From assembly GCA_020086605.1 (NCBI GenBank), contig JACBWW010000069.1, positions 39,720 through 103,719 of the forward strand: a stretch of 64,000 nucleotides of DNA. The letters run 5' to 3'. Below are positions 23,701 to 35,100 of this stretch, in pieces. Made by a program: the position numbers and the translations under genes. Source of the DNA: Lanius collurio. Taxonomy: Eukaryota; Chordata; Aves; Passeriformes; Laniidae. Position 1 is the stretch's first letter. Each line of letters begins with the position of its first letter. The notes beneath the pieces are model-generated. The model worked only from the letters and a program-made list of their open reading frames with translations, ran no database searches and had not been told where the DNA came from.

Positions 23701-26700
23701 TCCCACAGGTTTGCAGCTGAAGGCTTCCCAGGGCAGGAACCTGGGACACTCTGCCTGCTCTGCTCCCTCCTGCCACAGGTCACTGGTACAGAGCTCACTG
23801 ACAATGGCTCCCCACTCTGTCTGTGAGCTCCTTGGCTGTCGAGGCACCTGGCCCAGTCCAAGCCAGTGCAATAAATCACCCACCAGTTCTGACATCACCC
23901 AACCCATCAAAGAGTCTCTGAAACTCTGTCCCAGCTGGGTAACACAATGGACTCTTCAGAACAAGAAGTAAATTTAAAACAAGGACCATTTTTACCAGGA
24001 AGAAAATTATAAAGACTGAGAACGAAAACCTCCAGTTGTTTTTTTTCCAACATAATCCAACTTAATTCTAGAGCAAAAGCTCTATATTTGCAGTGATCAA
24101 ATTATTGGTTTAATTAATTATTTTTGAATACGTTATACACAGGAGGTCCACAACAGAAGTTACCTGATTAAGTGTGTAATGTTAAAATACAAATTCATAG
24201 GAATTTCATTTGCCTTTGAGCACAGGCTTACCTTTCAAAGGGAATTCCCTCCATCCCCTCATGCCTTTGCACCACCCCAGATGCACGAGGCAGCACTGAG
24301 TCTCAGGACTCACTGGCTTAGCAAACATTACAGCACCTTGCCTCTCTCCAAACTGCTCAGAGATCTTTACATCATCAGGTGCCTCTTCACAAGAAAAACG
24401 GCAGAGAAGTGAAACTGTTCCAACTTTGAGTCTCTGTTCAACCCCCCCATCAACAGGTTAAGTTAAGGCTGTTTCACAGAATTCCCAGCTCCCAGTCCTG
24501 TTTCCAAACCACTCACTCGTGTTGCCTCACACAAACCCCACTTACCGCTTCCTCAAACGTCCACCTCTTACTGACTTCATGCTCGTTGTGGTTAAATATC
24601 TCCTGATGGATCTCAATGATTCTGTGCCTCATGTTCTCTATCTCAGTGATTAGCTAGAACAGAATTTTAACCAATGTAACACAGGCAGACATGATATCAC
24701 CTTAGTAACTGCTTCCTGTGCCAGTGGCATGCGTGGATTCTCCCTGAGCAGCCAGGGAGGGCTGGGACACTGCCGGATGGAGCCTTGGCCCTTGGCACAC
24801 ACAGTTGAACTGGCTTTTATCTTATGCTAAAGCTGATTGGAGATTAAGGCTGGATTTGGATCCAAGTCAACCCCAGTTTCAGTGTCTGTGTTTTCACCAT
24901 CAGCAATTCCTTTGGAGAGCTCTGGGCTTTCCTGGGCCTGTAAGAGTCTGAACCTGCCCAGGCCACTGCTGATGAGGAGCTTTCTTAGACCATGGATCCC
25001 AATCTGCTGATCTGGCATAATTACTGTTTGTTCCTAAGGTTTTGTACAGTGCTTCTTTCATTTTCTCACTCATTTCTTTAACACCTCTGCCAGCATTGGA
25101 AGGGGCTGCCCTGTTACCACATGAGCCACCAGGCAGTGATGTGCTCTGGGCACAGCCAAAGCGGCTGCAGTGGAAGCCCTGCCAGAGCCCAGGGAAGGAC
25201 AGGGACAGCCATGCCCACCCCGTGCAAGGGTGGGCTCAGTGATGTCCTCAGTGCTGGAGGGCACTGACATGCAGATTTCTGATTTCTGGGCACAGCCAAA
25301 GCGGCTGCAGTGGAAGCCCTGCCAGAGCCCAGGGAAGGACAGGGGCAGCCATGCCCACCCCATGCAAGTGCCTTGGTGGGCTCACTGATGTCCTCAGTGC
25401 TGGAGGGCACTGACATGCAGATTTCTGATTTCTGGGCAAAGCCAAAGTGGCTGCAGTAGAACCCTTGCCCCAGCCCAGGGAAGGACAGGGGCGGCCATGC
25501 CCACCCCGTGCAGGTGCCTTGGTGGGCTCAGTGATGTCCTGGGCCACAGGGCATTGATAGGTATGAGCTCTGTGGGCACAACCCAGCTACAGCAGACCGT
25601 GCCGGTGCCACCCTGTGCAGGTACCTTGGCGGGGTCGGTGATGTCCTCGGTGCCGCAGGGCAGCTCGTCCCCGTCCTCGCCGCTGTGGCCGCTGGCGGCC
25701 GCCAGCTCCCGGCGCAGCTGCACAAACTGCTCGGTGGTCAGGAAGTCTCGGGGCAGGTTGTTCTGGATGTGCTCTTTAAACCTAACAACAGCCACAAAGC
25801 AGGCACTGCAAAGGGGTTGTTTCATGCTGCACTGCTGCCCAACAGGGCACAGCTGTAAATCCCAGGGGATTCTGCTTCACTTCATGGCTCCTGAGTGACA
25901 CTGACAGTGCTGCCAGCTCGCACCCAAAATGCAACTGCCAGCACCCATCACCCTCACCAGTGCCATGTGCCAAAGGGAAAGGGCAGCATGGCAAGCTGAC
26001 AGAACCCTTGCCACGGAAAAGAAATGGCAAAGGGCAAAACCAGTTATAAAGGAAATACTTTATTTCCCACACCAGGAGATCTATAGAAGTTACGGGGAAG
26101 ACTGTGTGCAATTTAACTGAGGTTGCTGCTCACCTCTCCCTACAAATGCAGAATTCCACTACCTAAAACTTAACCAGGATTTCTCTTTAGTCAATTAAAT
26201 TGGTGCTTCACCATACGTGGGCATTGCATGATACTGAAGTCCAAAACTGCTCATTCTGATTTCTCAAAGACATCCCTTCTTCTTCCCCAAACTTCCATGG
26301 CCTGTCCTTATTCCAAAACAAAGCCTCTGAATTTAGCTGAAACCAAATTCCTCAAATGTACATCAGTACTTTAAAACAATCAGTCCAACTGCCTGAGTAT
26401 GTCAGTAAATAACTACATAAAACTGTTCCAAGCTCTTGTGCTGAATGAGTATTTCCACCTTTCACACGGCATTAACTCCCAGTTTTCCCTTTACCTCTGG
26501 AAGTGATGGCTGTAGAGCTGCGTTGGGATTCCCAGGATGCGGTCATAGATGGATGTAACTTCCCTTAGGTTTCCCTGGTCATTTTCCCAGTTTATATACA
26601 TTTCCCAGAGTCTGTCAGAACGGAAATCTGTCCCAGCAGCCAGCACTGCGTGTTCATAGGCTCTGGAAAAAGAAATCGTTTTACACCCGTTTCTGGATGC

Positions 26701-28967
26701 CAAGACAGAACAAGGAAGGAAATCTTGGCTCTGATTAAAGGTTATGAGCACCCTCATTTATTTGAAACTAGACTTATATTAATTATTTACATTCTTCAAA
26801 GTGTTTAAAGTGTTTTCTAGATATCTGCAGCAAGGTGTCTAGAGATTCAGAAAGCTCACACTCATTGTCTTCCTGCACTACCACAACTGAGTAATAAAGG
26901 CAACAGTGAAAGCCACCTGCAGAACACAAGATATTGGGAAAATACACAACCTTTATCACTTCTTGGAGAAGTGTCTTGTACAGCCTCCAATCTCATCAGT
27001 TCAGCAGTGTAAAACCCAAAAGCTGTGCAGCAATTCTGCAGCCTGATTCAGGTTCAGTTCCAGCTCAATTAAGCTTTCTGATCAAACTCTAGTCCAACCC
27101 TTTAACCAGGCCCACTGCCAGCCACAGCAAGCAGACACATCCTAGCCATACCCTGGAAACGCCAAGGAATAAATTCCAGGATTCCCAATGCTGCACTAAG
27201 TATTTCTTAACATCCAGTCTGAACCTCTCAAGCCACAACTTTTGCCCCTAGTACCACAATGTAGTCTCCCCTTTCTTATGGAATTTGGTTCCATCATCTC
27301 TTAAGTCCTTGAAGCAGCACCAGGCTACTATTAACTTTTCCCTTAACAACACAATAACCTGACCCCACTGATGTACGTGGGTATCAGGCTGCTCCTAACT
27401 CACCCCCGGATGGTACTGTTAGTTTCGGGATCAGCAGGGTCCAAGGTCTCCTTTAGGAAGTTTATATAATGTATCCAAAGATCAACACTAAGAGGAATTG
27501 CCTGAAGCCCTCGGCGATAGACCTATGAAGAGAACATGAACTGTACTTCAAATCCTTAATGGGGTCCTAAGAGAGAGGCAACACTGTGTTATCCGGTGAA
27601 CCTTAGAAATACTAATTACTGGAATTTTGTTTAAATAATCTACCATTACCATTCGGGTGGAGGTTGGATAGAACATGGCAATGTTCTGATCTCCACGTGC
27701 AGAGTCTTGATCTTCAAAGCGCAGCGGTCCCTGCATTCTGACCAGGTTGTGTGGGCAGGCTTTGGGGTACAGACCATAGGGCACAGACCCATTAGAGCAT
27801 CATTGACAGCGTCTGACCAAAAATGCAATAAGATGGAGCAATTGTGACCAGCAAACCAACTATATTGTTTTGAAAATGAGTAATAAATGGAAGTGACAGA
27901 AAAGCCCTGCCCTACTTGTTAAGCTGCAGTGTAATACAGAGGCTTGCACTGCAAAGCTTGACAAACTGTAGAGGTTTAACGCACCTGCCAACAAAGAGAG
28001 AGAACATTAGCTCCAAATGCCACAGCTGGGACACGTGCAAACACGTCCCTCGAGCCCTGGCCGTGCAGGGCAGGCACTGGCAGCCCAATGACTCGCAGTG
28101 GGACAGTCATTGTTGGCTTTGGGACTGGTGGCAGTGCTGGCCCCGGGCCCTACGTACCTCGTCTGACTGCTTGACGTTGTCGTGGCGCTTCTCCAGGTCC
28201 GCGTACTTCTTCCAGTACCCATAGCAGTAGGGGTAGTGTGTGAAAAACCTGTCAAAGGCTTTCCTCGCTGCTGGCAAGTGGTTCTGTGGGAGACACAGAG
28301 TGAGCACAATCACTTCTTTCCTTAGGAACGACTTCAGCTTATTTTACAGACAATTATTAACAGTGTGTTAGAAATGCCTGGTGTATTTTGACACTGAGCA
28401 ACCTGGGCTCATGGAAGGTGTCTCTGCACATGGCAGGAGGGTGGAATTGGATGAGCTTTAAGGTCACTTCCAACCCAAACCATCCTGGCATTTTATGACT
28501 CAACGACAACAGTGGCAAGGAAAACTGCCTTAAATCAGCATCTGTGACAGCGTGATGTCCATTTTGCCACTGGAACCCCAGGTCTTGTAGTTCTTTATTT
28601 ATTTCTGGGAGACTGAGGAGAAAGGGCAGGCACTAACCTCCTGCTCTACATACTGCAGTAGATAAACCCATCCAGTGAAATCCTGCGGATTGTCCTCTAC
28701 TACTTTCCAAAACTTGTCAAAATCCGGAGGGAAGCCAGCCTCGATATCTGTGGTCTGTAAGCTCTCAATGTTTGGAATTTCGCTCTCCTGCGTGTTATCC
28801 TCATTGAGGTCCGGGGAGCTGTCCGGGGACTGCTCCATCTCAGTGACACTCATGATCTCGGTGCTGAAGTCCATGTGCTGCTCCTCAGCCGCGCTCTCGG
28901 CGCCGGGCTCCGCATTCTCATTGCCCACAGTTGGCTGCTCCTCCTCTGTGCTCTCCGAGTTCTCCAT
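17783..28967 (-). CDS. PRPF39: PRPF39, U1 snRNP-associated splicing factor, complete
   Basis: Thirteen coding exons, read leftward: 28967-28638, 28283-28158, 27522-27404, 26662-26495, 25781-25625, 24653-24546, 22681-22517, 22208-22082, 21996-21728, 21183-20999, 19781-19707, 19076-18956 and 17833-17783. Phases agree throughout, giving 666 aa (human about 669). The protein starts with an acidic Ser/Glu-rich tail (residues ~1-85). Tandem HAT helix pairs follow, with W..Y and R..FERA-type signatures such as [36 protein letters not shown] and FWIKYAKYMEN. It ends in a tyrosine-rich tail ([15 protein letters not shown]). PRPF39 homodimerises and bridges U1 snRNP to the early spliceosome. A 5' UTR exon border is visible at 28989-28990 (minus-strand cag acceptor), so the promoter lies further right. 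The intron between exons 9 and 10 hosts a snoRNA, and the intron after exon 5 holds a satellite derived from that exon's end. Recalled mammalian C termini end in a proline run; here the end is HTT. Confidence 0.97.
18005..18235 (-). repeat. CR1-like tail, 'cccgaggctgccagagctcc' subfamily
   Basis: In the last PRPF39 intron; reverse orientation of the copies at 4338 and 13393. Confidence 0.8.
18480..18606 (+). repeat. CR1 3' end (different subfamily)
   Basis: Contains catggatgtggcagtaggga, then ggtcagtggtggcc, then gggcttttccaacctccac. Shares its body with the copy at 30616. Confidence 0.65.
19382..19492 (+). repeat. CR1 3' tail fragment
   Basis: In PRPF39 intron 11. Forward tail: cagcctggtctatggaaggt, gcccatggcag, ggctttaaggtccctcccc. 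Confidence 0.7.
21559..21644 (-). ncRNA. SNORD127: Box C/D snoRNA in PRPF39 intron 9, probable SNORD127
   Basis: Read on the minus strand, an 8-base 5' stem (tggcaaca, 21644-21637) leads directly into box C gtgatga (21636-21630). After 59 bases comes box D ctga (21570-21567), followed by tgttgcca (21566-21559), the exact complement of the 5' stem. The total is 86 nt. The spacing, perfect terminal stem and location in an intron on the sense strand of the host gene are those of an intron-encoded box C/D guide. The human PRPF39 gene is known to host SNORD127, so I assign that name by position. The guide would be the bases just 5' of box D; I cannot name the target. An internal C'/D' pair is not clear. 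Confidence 0.88.
25150..25555. repeat. 146-bp satellite in PRPF39 intron 5 containing copies of the exon 5 end
   Basis: About three tandem units with a 146-base period (first interval 140). On the minus strand each unit contains a block matching the last codons of exon 5 (ED-I-T-D-P-A-K). The three blocks read ED-I-T/S-E-P-T with K in two of them, at about 25518-25541, 25372-25395 and 25229-25253. The authentic exon end lies at 25625, 107 bases from the nearest unit. In two units the position of the GT donor is GC. Confidence 0.9.
27085..27290 (-). repeat. Old degraded CR1-like fragment
   Basis: In PRPF39 intron 3. The order gtccaacccttt, then tatttcttaacatccagtct, then gaacctctcaag is that of a diverged CR1 tail. 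Confidence 0.45.
28395..28502 (+). repeat. CR1 3' tail fragment
   Basis: In PRPF39 intron 1, between coding exons 1 and 2. Forward tail ending ttccaacccaaaccatcctg. Confidence 0.7.
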
Positions 28968-30291
28968 GGCACCGCTGTGGGACTGGATCCTGTGGGAACA
29001 CGAGGATTCAGTACTCCTGCAGCAGGATTCAAGCAGAGCTTGGGCGTGAATCAGCAGCTCAGAGTGTCCCAGGTGCTTCGGGCATCCCTGTATTTCACCA
29101 CAACCCCGATTACATCTGCCTCACACATCAGCCTTGGTCAGCAATAAAAAATATTAACAGCAGTCATGGATTTCCACATCTGCACATAGAAATCATTGTG
29201 AGTTGCTAAAAAACTATCACAGGGAGCTATCGAGGTATAAAAGTGAATCATTACAGTTTTCCTGTAGGAGTCCAGTGGAAGTTTATTTTAAATAAAGAAC
29301 TATGCTCAAATTCCAAAGCTGTCTGAGACCATGAGGTGCAAGTTACTCCAGCAGCCACTTACCCATGTCCCTAAATTCATTAAATTCTCCTACCCAGTAC
29401 AAGTCAGTAAGTTCTTTGTGAAATAACAGCTGTTAAAAGGTGCTCTCAATGCCAGGCTAAATCAAAGACAAGAATTACTGTCAGCACCAACTCAGTCCCC
29501 ATTAGTGATGTCCAAATAAACTGAGCAGCACCAGAGGGCCACAGAAATGCTCTGGCTGCCCCTAACCCACAGCCCCTCATTCTCACCCACACCCAGTGCC
29601 AGGCACCTCCTCCTGCCCCTTGGGACAGACTCCTGCTTCCTCCCACCGTTCCTTTGATGTCCCTGCCAAGAGTCGCTGCCTGGCCCTGCCCTGCTGTGCC
29701 AGCACCAGGCCAGCCTGACCTGGCTGCATGCCACCCTGCCTCGGCCTTCCCTCCTGGAGCAGGGGCACTGAGCTGAGCCCTCTCCATGCCCCTTGCAGCT
29801 CAGGGATCCTATGGAACACCACTCTGCAGGATACAGCAACACCCAGCTGTGAGTCCATCTGGGATGAAGGACAGAGTTGGACTGTCATCCTCACACACTG
29901 CACGACCACTCCTGGTTCCCTCCGTTCTCCTCTGAGCAGGTGGTAAAGCATTTGGGATTTAAGAAAGAAAAAAGTCCCCAGCTCAGAACTCTCCAGAGTT
30001 CTTTCACACTGAAAGCCTAAAGAGACAGCACTCAGACCACTGTTTTCACTTTGACAAGGACATGAGTAAAACACCACCACATACTGGGGGGAAGTTCTGG
30101 CCAGAAAGGAAAAAAATCTCTCTCCCTTATCTCCAGCAGCTTCAACTCTGTGGATAACAGTTCATGTTTTCTCAGGAGTTCACCAAGACAAGGAACTCTG
30201 GCACAATGCTAAAGAGTCCATGTGGTCTATCCTGCAATTTTTCTAATAACTGCTTTTTAAATGTATTTCTGTTCTCCATCATCTGGCAGCC

Positions 30292-30410
30292 ATGGGCTCG
30301 GAGCAGCCTGGGATAGTGGAAGGTGTCCCTGCCCATGGCAGGGGGTGGGACTGCATGGGCTTTAAAGTCTCTTCCAACCTAAAGCATACAATGATTCTGT
30401 GATTTTGAGA
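30292..30410 (+). repeat. CR1 3' tail fragment
   Basis: Forward tail: agcagcctgggatagtggaa, gtccctgcccatggcagggg, ending aatgattctgtgatt. Confidence 0.75.
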
Positions 30411-30615
30411 GAAAACATCACTTGTAACATTACATTAAACTTTAAGTATCAAAAAACCTCAACTGTATCACTGTGCCTTTACCAGTACAACAGGCAGAGA
30501 TCTGGATAATCCAAAGGCTGCTGCACTTCAGAGAGTACCCTGTGCAAGTCGAGGGGTAGGAGGAGGGAGTGACACAAACAGCAGCCCCAGCACCCTTTAC
30601 AGCTCTAAAATTTGA

Positions 30616-30890
30616 GGTAACTAGTGATGGGATGAGAGGAAATGGCCTCAAGCTGCACCAGGGAATGTTCATGTTGGATACTGGGAACTTTCTTTTCCAA
30701 GAGGGTTTTCCACCCATGGCACAGCTGTCCAGGGCAGTGCTTGAGTCCCCATCCTTGGAGGGATTTAAAAGCTGTGTGGATGTGGCACTTAGGGACAGGG
30801 GTCAGTGATGGCCTTGGCTGTGCAGGAGAATGGTTGGACTTAATGATCAGCCTTAATAATTCCATGATTTCATGGATTCTATAATTTTTA
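30616..30890 (+). repeat. CR1 3' tail, longer copy
   Basis: Runs from gtgatgggatgagaggaaat through ggatgtggcacttagggaca to the terminal attccatgatttcatggatt repeats. The 3' end is intact. Confidence 0.8.
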
Positions 30891-31590
30891 GAAATGCCGT
30901 AATTTACGACCTAAACTTATTCTGATGTCTAATAGATGTTTTCTCTCTCTAGCTGATTCAGAAGACATTTTCCATCTTAAAAAAACAGCCCTCCAAATCC
31001 AGCTGTCTTCAGATTAGGAGGGAAAAAAGAATGAGGGAGAAGCAGTACGGATCAGAACACAAGATCTGACCTGCACACGAGGCTTCAAACTGAAACCAAG
31101 TCTGACAGCTGTTCCAGCCAAAGGCCTTCCAATCTTGTCGCTGGCATATCCCAAAATCTGACAGCAATCCATGGTTTAAACCAGCCATGCAATAGGCCAC
31201 GCCTAGGCCACCAAACTCCACGAGTGGGCATGAGGCTGGGGCACACCAGGGAAACTTAATTCCGGGGGGTTTTATATCACACAGGCTACATAACTGAATC
31301 AGAGTATCAGACAGCTACACACACTGGTATTAAATAATTGATGCCAACGTGTATTATTCAGCCTGTTACCAGCAAAAGACGGCTGTACACAAAACTGCCG
31401 CTCATAAACGTGAACGAACTAATGGAAAACAAACAAGGAAACTGCAGAGGGGCAGGGGCAGGAATGTGGAGCCTTATCTGAGCTCTGCCCAGAACGCTCC
31501 ATTCACACTCCTGATAAGGGGCTGCTGGAACCACCCGGGGCAGGGCCGGCGCTGCCCAGGCCCAGCGCGGCAGTGCCGGGATTAGGTTTG

Positions 31591-31720
31591 AATCACGGAA
31601 TCATTTACTTTGGAAAAGCCTTTCAAGGCCATAGAGTCCAACAGGTGACCAATCCCCACCTTGTCCCCAGCCCAGAGCTCTGAGTGCCACGTCCAGCCCT
31701 TCCTTGGACATCTCCAGGGA
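31591..31720 (-). repeat. CR1 tail running into the assembly gap
   Basis: aatcacggaatcatttactt through ccttggacatctccaggga, then N. The repeat at the gap edge is a likely reason the assembly broke here. Confidence 0.8.
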
Positions 31721-32116
31721 NNNNNNNNNNNNNNNNNNNNNNNNNNNNNNNNNNNNNNNNNNNNNNNNNNNNNNNNNNNNNNNNNNNNNNNNNNNNNNNN
31801 NNNNNNNNNNNNNNNNNNNNNNNNNNNNNNNNNNNNNNNNNNNNNNNNNNNNNNNNNNNNNNNNNNNNNNNNNNNNNNNNNNNNNNNNNNNNNNNNNNNN
31901 NNNNNNNNNNNNNNNNNNNNNNNNNNNNNNNNNNNNNNNNNNNNNNNNNNNNNNNNNNNNNNNNNNNNNNNNNNNNNNNNNNNNNNNNNNNNNNNNNNNN
32001 NNNNNNNNNNNNNNNNNNNNNNNNNNNNNNNNNNNNNNNNNNNNNNNNNNNNNNNNNNNNNNNNNNNNNNNNNNNNNNNNNNNNNNNNNNNNNNNNNNNN
32101 NNNNNNNNNNNNNNNN
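31721..32116. other. Assembly gap, 396 Ns
   Basis: This gap (and possibly more sequence than its stated size) is the likely place of the last TOGARAM1 coding exon(s). TOGARAM1 exon 17 at 32164 ends at a donor, and no continuation is found to the left. Confidence 1.
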
Positions 32117-32163
32117 AGGTGGTACCCAACCAACCAAACAAGCAAAGGAAAACAGCACTTTAC

Positions 32164-35100
32164 CAGCCAGCTTTTCTGTCAGGTCCTGCTTTGCTTTTCC
32201 ACTCAGGAACTGGGCTTTTGTGCAGAGCGGCTGCAGGAGCAGGGAGTTGTCTACAGGCAAAGAGCAGAACATGTTAAATTCTTAAATGGGAAATTAAATT
32301 ATCTGGAAATAAACACAATATGGGAAAAGGTAAATAAGAAAATGCTGTGGAAAAGTGACCAAGCACTACTGAGCAGTTATCAGGATGATTTGTGTGGTTA
32401 AAAAGGGTGAGAATAAACCCAATGGTTTTCACACAGTGTAACAACTCTGTGAAACTCTTGGAAAGAGTAACATTTTCAATTTACAACTTAAACACCACAA
32501 CTAAAACTGTTGCAAATTAAGAGAGAATCAATCACTTACCTAAGTGTTGACATAGAGCCTGGATAACATTTGTGGCAGCTGCATAAATCCCTGGATTTTT
32601 GGAGTTGAGGTTGTTGTCCACTATGGCAGGAATTAACATGTTGATCACAGGTGATAAATTGTCTTTGAGCAGTGGAATCATCTTGTGCATGGCCTCCAAA
32701 GCCACCTGGTTCACTTTGCTGTTGGAGTCGTGTAAGCGAGGCTTGAAAGCATCAAAGATCTGGAAAAGCATCCAAACTCCACTCATGGAATTGGGAATCA
32801 GTGCTTGAGGTGCAAAGCTCGTTACCTGCTTTATTGTTATACTCTAATTGTCCATCTTGGTAATGGATGGCTCTGATATCTCCAGGGGTTGGAAATAGAT
32901 GGTCTGTAAGGTCCCTTCCAACTCAAACCCCTCTGGGATTCTGGGATATGCAAATACCTGGGATCATTTTCTGAGCAAGTCAAGCAACATTTGCTATTTT
33001 AACCCCGTGCATTATCCAACCACATCTCACCTCATCTGCTCTGAGTCCCTGCAGTGCAACGGACTCCAGGCACAGCAACTCTCACTGTGACTCACATTTC
33101 CTGCAAGCCAGTATTTTAATGGCTCTCTTCAGCACAGGGAATGTTTGAAAGGTTTCAAACCCATCCAGTTCAGACACCAGGAAGTTCCACAGCAGAATTC
33201 CATCATTCCACACAAAGACAGCACTGCTGGAGGACAATCTTGGGTTTCCTTTCATTGCATCTATTTTTAATTCACACCTGCTGGACCTCTTCTTTCTCCT
33301 ACATAAATCCCTTCCCTATTGGACAGGATCCTCATCCTGAGCACAACAAAGACTTTCCTCACCTTCTCCCACACAAAAACTTGTAACTCTACTTCAGACA
33401 GTTTTTCAATTCTTGATTAAACCTTTCTGCTTTTTTTACAACTATTCCACTATTTTGATATTTATCCAAGAGTGGCATGAAAAACAGCACACAGGATTCC
33501 AGAAATCATGGAATCACAGACTGGTTTGGATGGGAAGGGATTTTAAAGCTCATCCCATTCCACCCACCCCTGCCATCATCAGGGACACCTTTCTCTATCC
33601 CAGGTGGCTCCAAGCCCTGTCCAAGCTGGCCTTGGACACTTCCAGGGGCAGCTGCTTCTCTGGGCAGTAGTTCAAAAGTGCTCTGAGTGAAAACTTCCAT
33701 GTTTCCCTCCTATTCCCTTCCTTTCTTCCCTGAGTGTCTCACACAGACCCCCCTACTCCTCAATGCTCTCTGTTAATCATCCTTATTCCAAGAAGGACCA
33801 AGACCTTTACAGAAAACTTGGTGACCCGGCTCTACATCCCTTTGACTTCCAGCCTTTCCCTGGAGTTACCTTGACCATGTTGGCAAGCACCAGGGCTGGG
33901 TTGCTCTCGGTGTCTGCCAGCAGCTGCCGCACGCCGCTGATGCGCTCCCGGAAGTCTTTGGCATTCAGTGAGCCCAGAATGTCCCTCACATATTCCTCAC
34001 TTTCCAGGGCACTGCGAGGAGCTGCTCTCCTTGGGGCTTCGTGGGCCTTGCTGCTGTCCCTGTGGGAAAGGGGAAGGTTATTCCATGAGCCACGTCGGAA
34101 CAGGAAGTGCATCCCAGACATTCTCTTCCCATCTAAGTGCAAGTATCAGAAGTTAACAGAAACCTTAAACATGGTGAATTAAAAATAAATCACCTAAAGC
34201 AATCGTTCCCAAAGTCTTGTATCCATTCTGCTCCAAATGCAGCTCGTTTTGTTCCCAGTAACAACTGGGAACTTCCCTCACGTAACAATGGGTCACAACC
34301 CCCCCAAAAGAACTTACTGTAGTTTATTCCTTATTCTCAAAGCACTTTAAAGACTGACCCCAGAGCAGGTATTACCTGAGAAACATGCCATGCTGAGCTG
34401 GAAACAGCTCTTCCTAGAATATTTATAAACAAATTTCCCGTGGGACCTGATCTCATTAGAGAGTCATGGAAAGAATTCTAAAACCTGTGCAATCACCTCT
34501 CTGTCCAGGTAAGTATTTAAAAACCATCCAGGCAGAGTCATGACCTCACTCCTAATTCCTGAACACAAGGCTTGGGTGGGGAATGGAATAAGCAATCAAA
34601 ATTTAACAGTACATGTAGAATCAGTTATTATTTTGAATTGTGGACAGTGTTAAAAAAAAAATCTGGTTCTGAACAGTCACACTGCAGTCACAGCCCTCTG
34701 AATTCTGTTCTTGGATGCAGTTTTTGGCTTGCTTTAAATATCAGGGTGTTTCTTTTTCAGTTCATTGAATCACAGAACCATGGAATGGTTTAGGTTGAAA
34801 AGGAACCTCAAAACCCCTCCAGTGCCACCCCTGCCATGGCAGGGACACCTCCCACTGTCCCAGGCTGCTCCCAGCCCCAATGTCCAGCCTGGCCTTGGGC
34901 ACTGCCAGGGATCCAGGGCCTGCCCACCCTCACAGAAAGGATACAGTGAAGTGTCCTGGGGTGATCCATAATGTTCTTGTATTCCAGATCCATCCCAGCC
35001 AGGGACCCTGTGTGTGTGTGTGGTGTTATCCTGGGTGTTTTTAAAATCCCCTCACCCCAGCACTTTGTGGGATTTCCCCGTGTGGTGTTGGCTTCATGGG

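Larger units (their letters stand above)
28990..31720. other. Region between PRPF39 coding exon 1 and the assembly gap
   Basis: I see no coding exon. It should hold the PRPF39 5' UTR intron and first exon. The only GC-rich patch is about 31520-31580, which may be the edge of the promoter. CR1 tails lie at 30292, 30616 and 31591, the last running into the gap. Confidence 0.5.
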
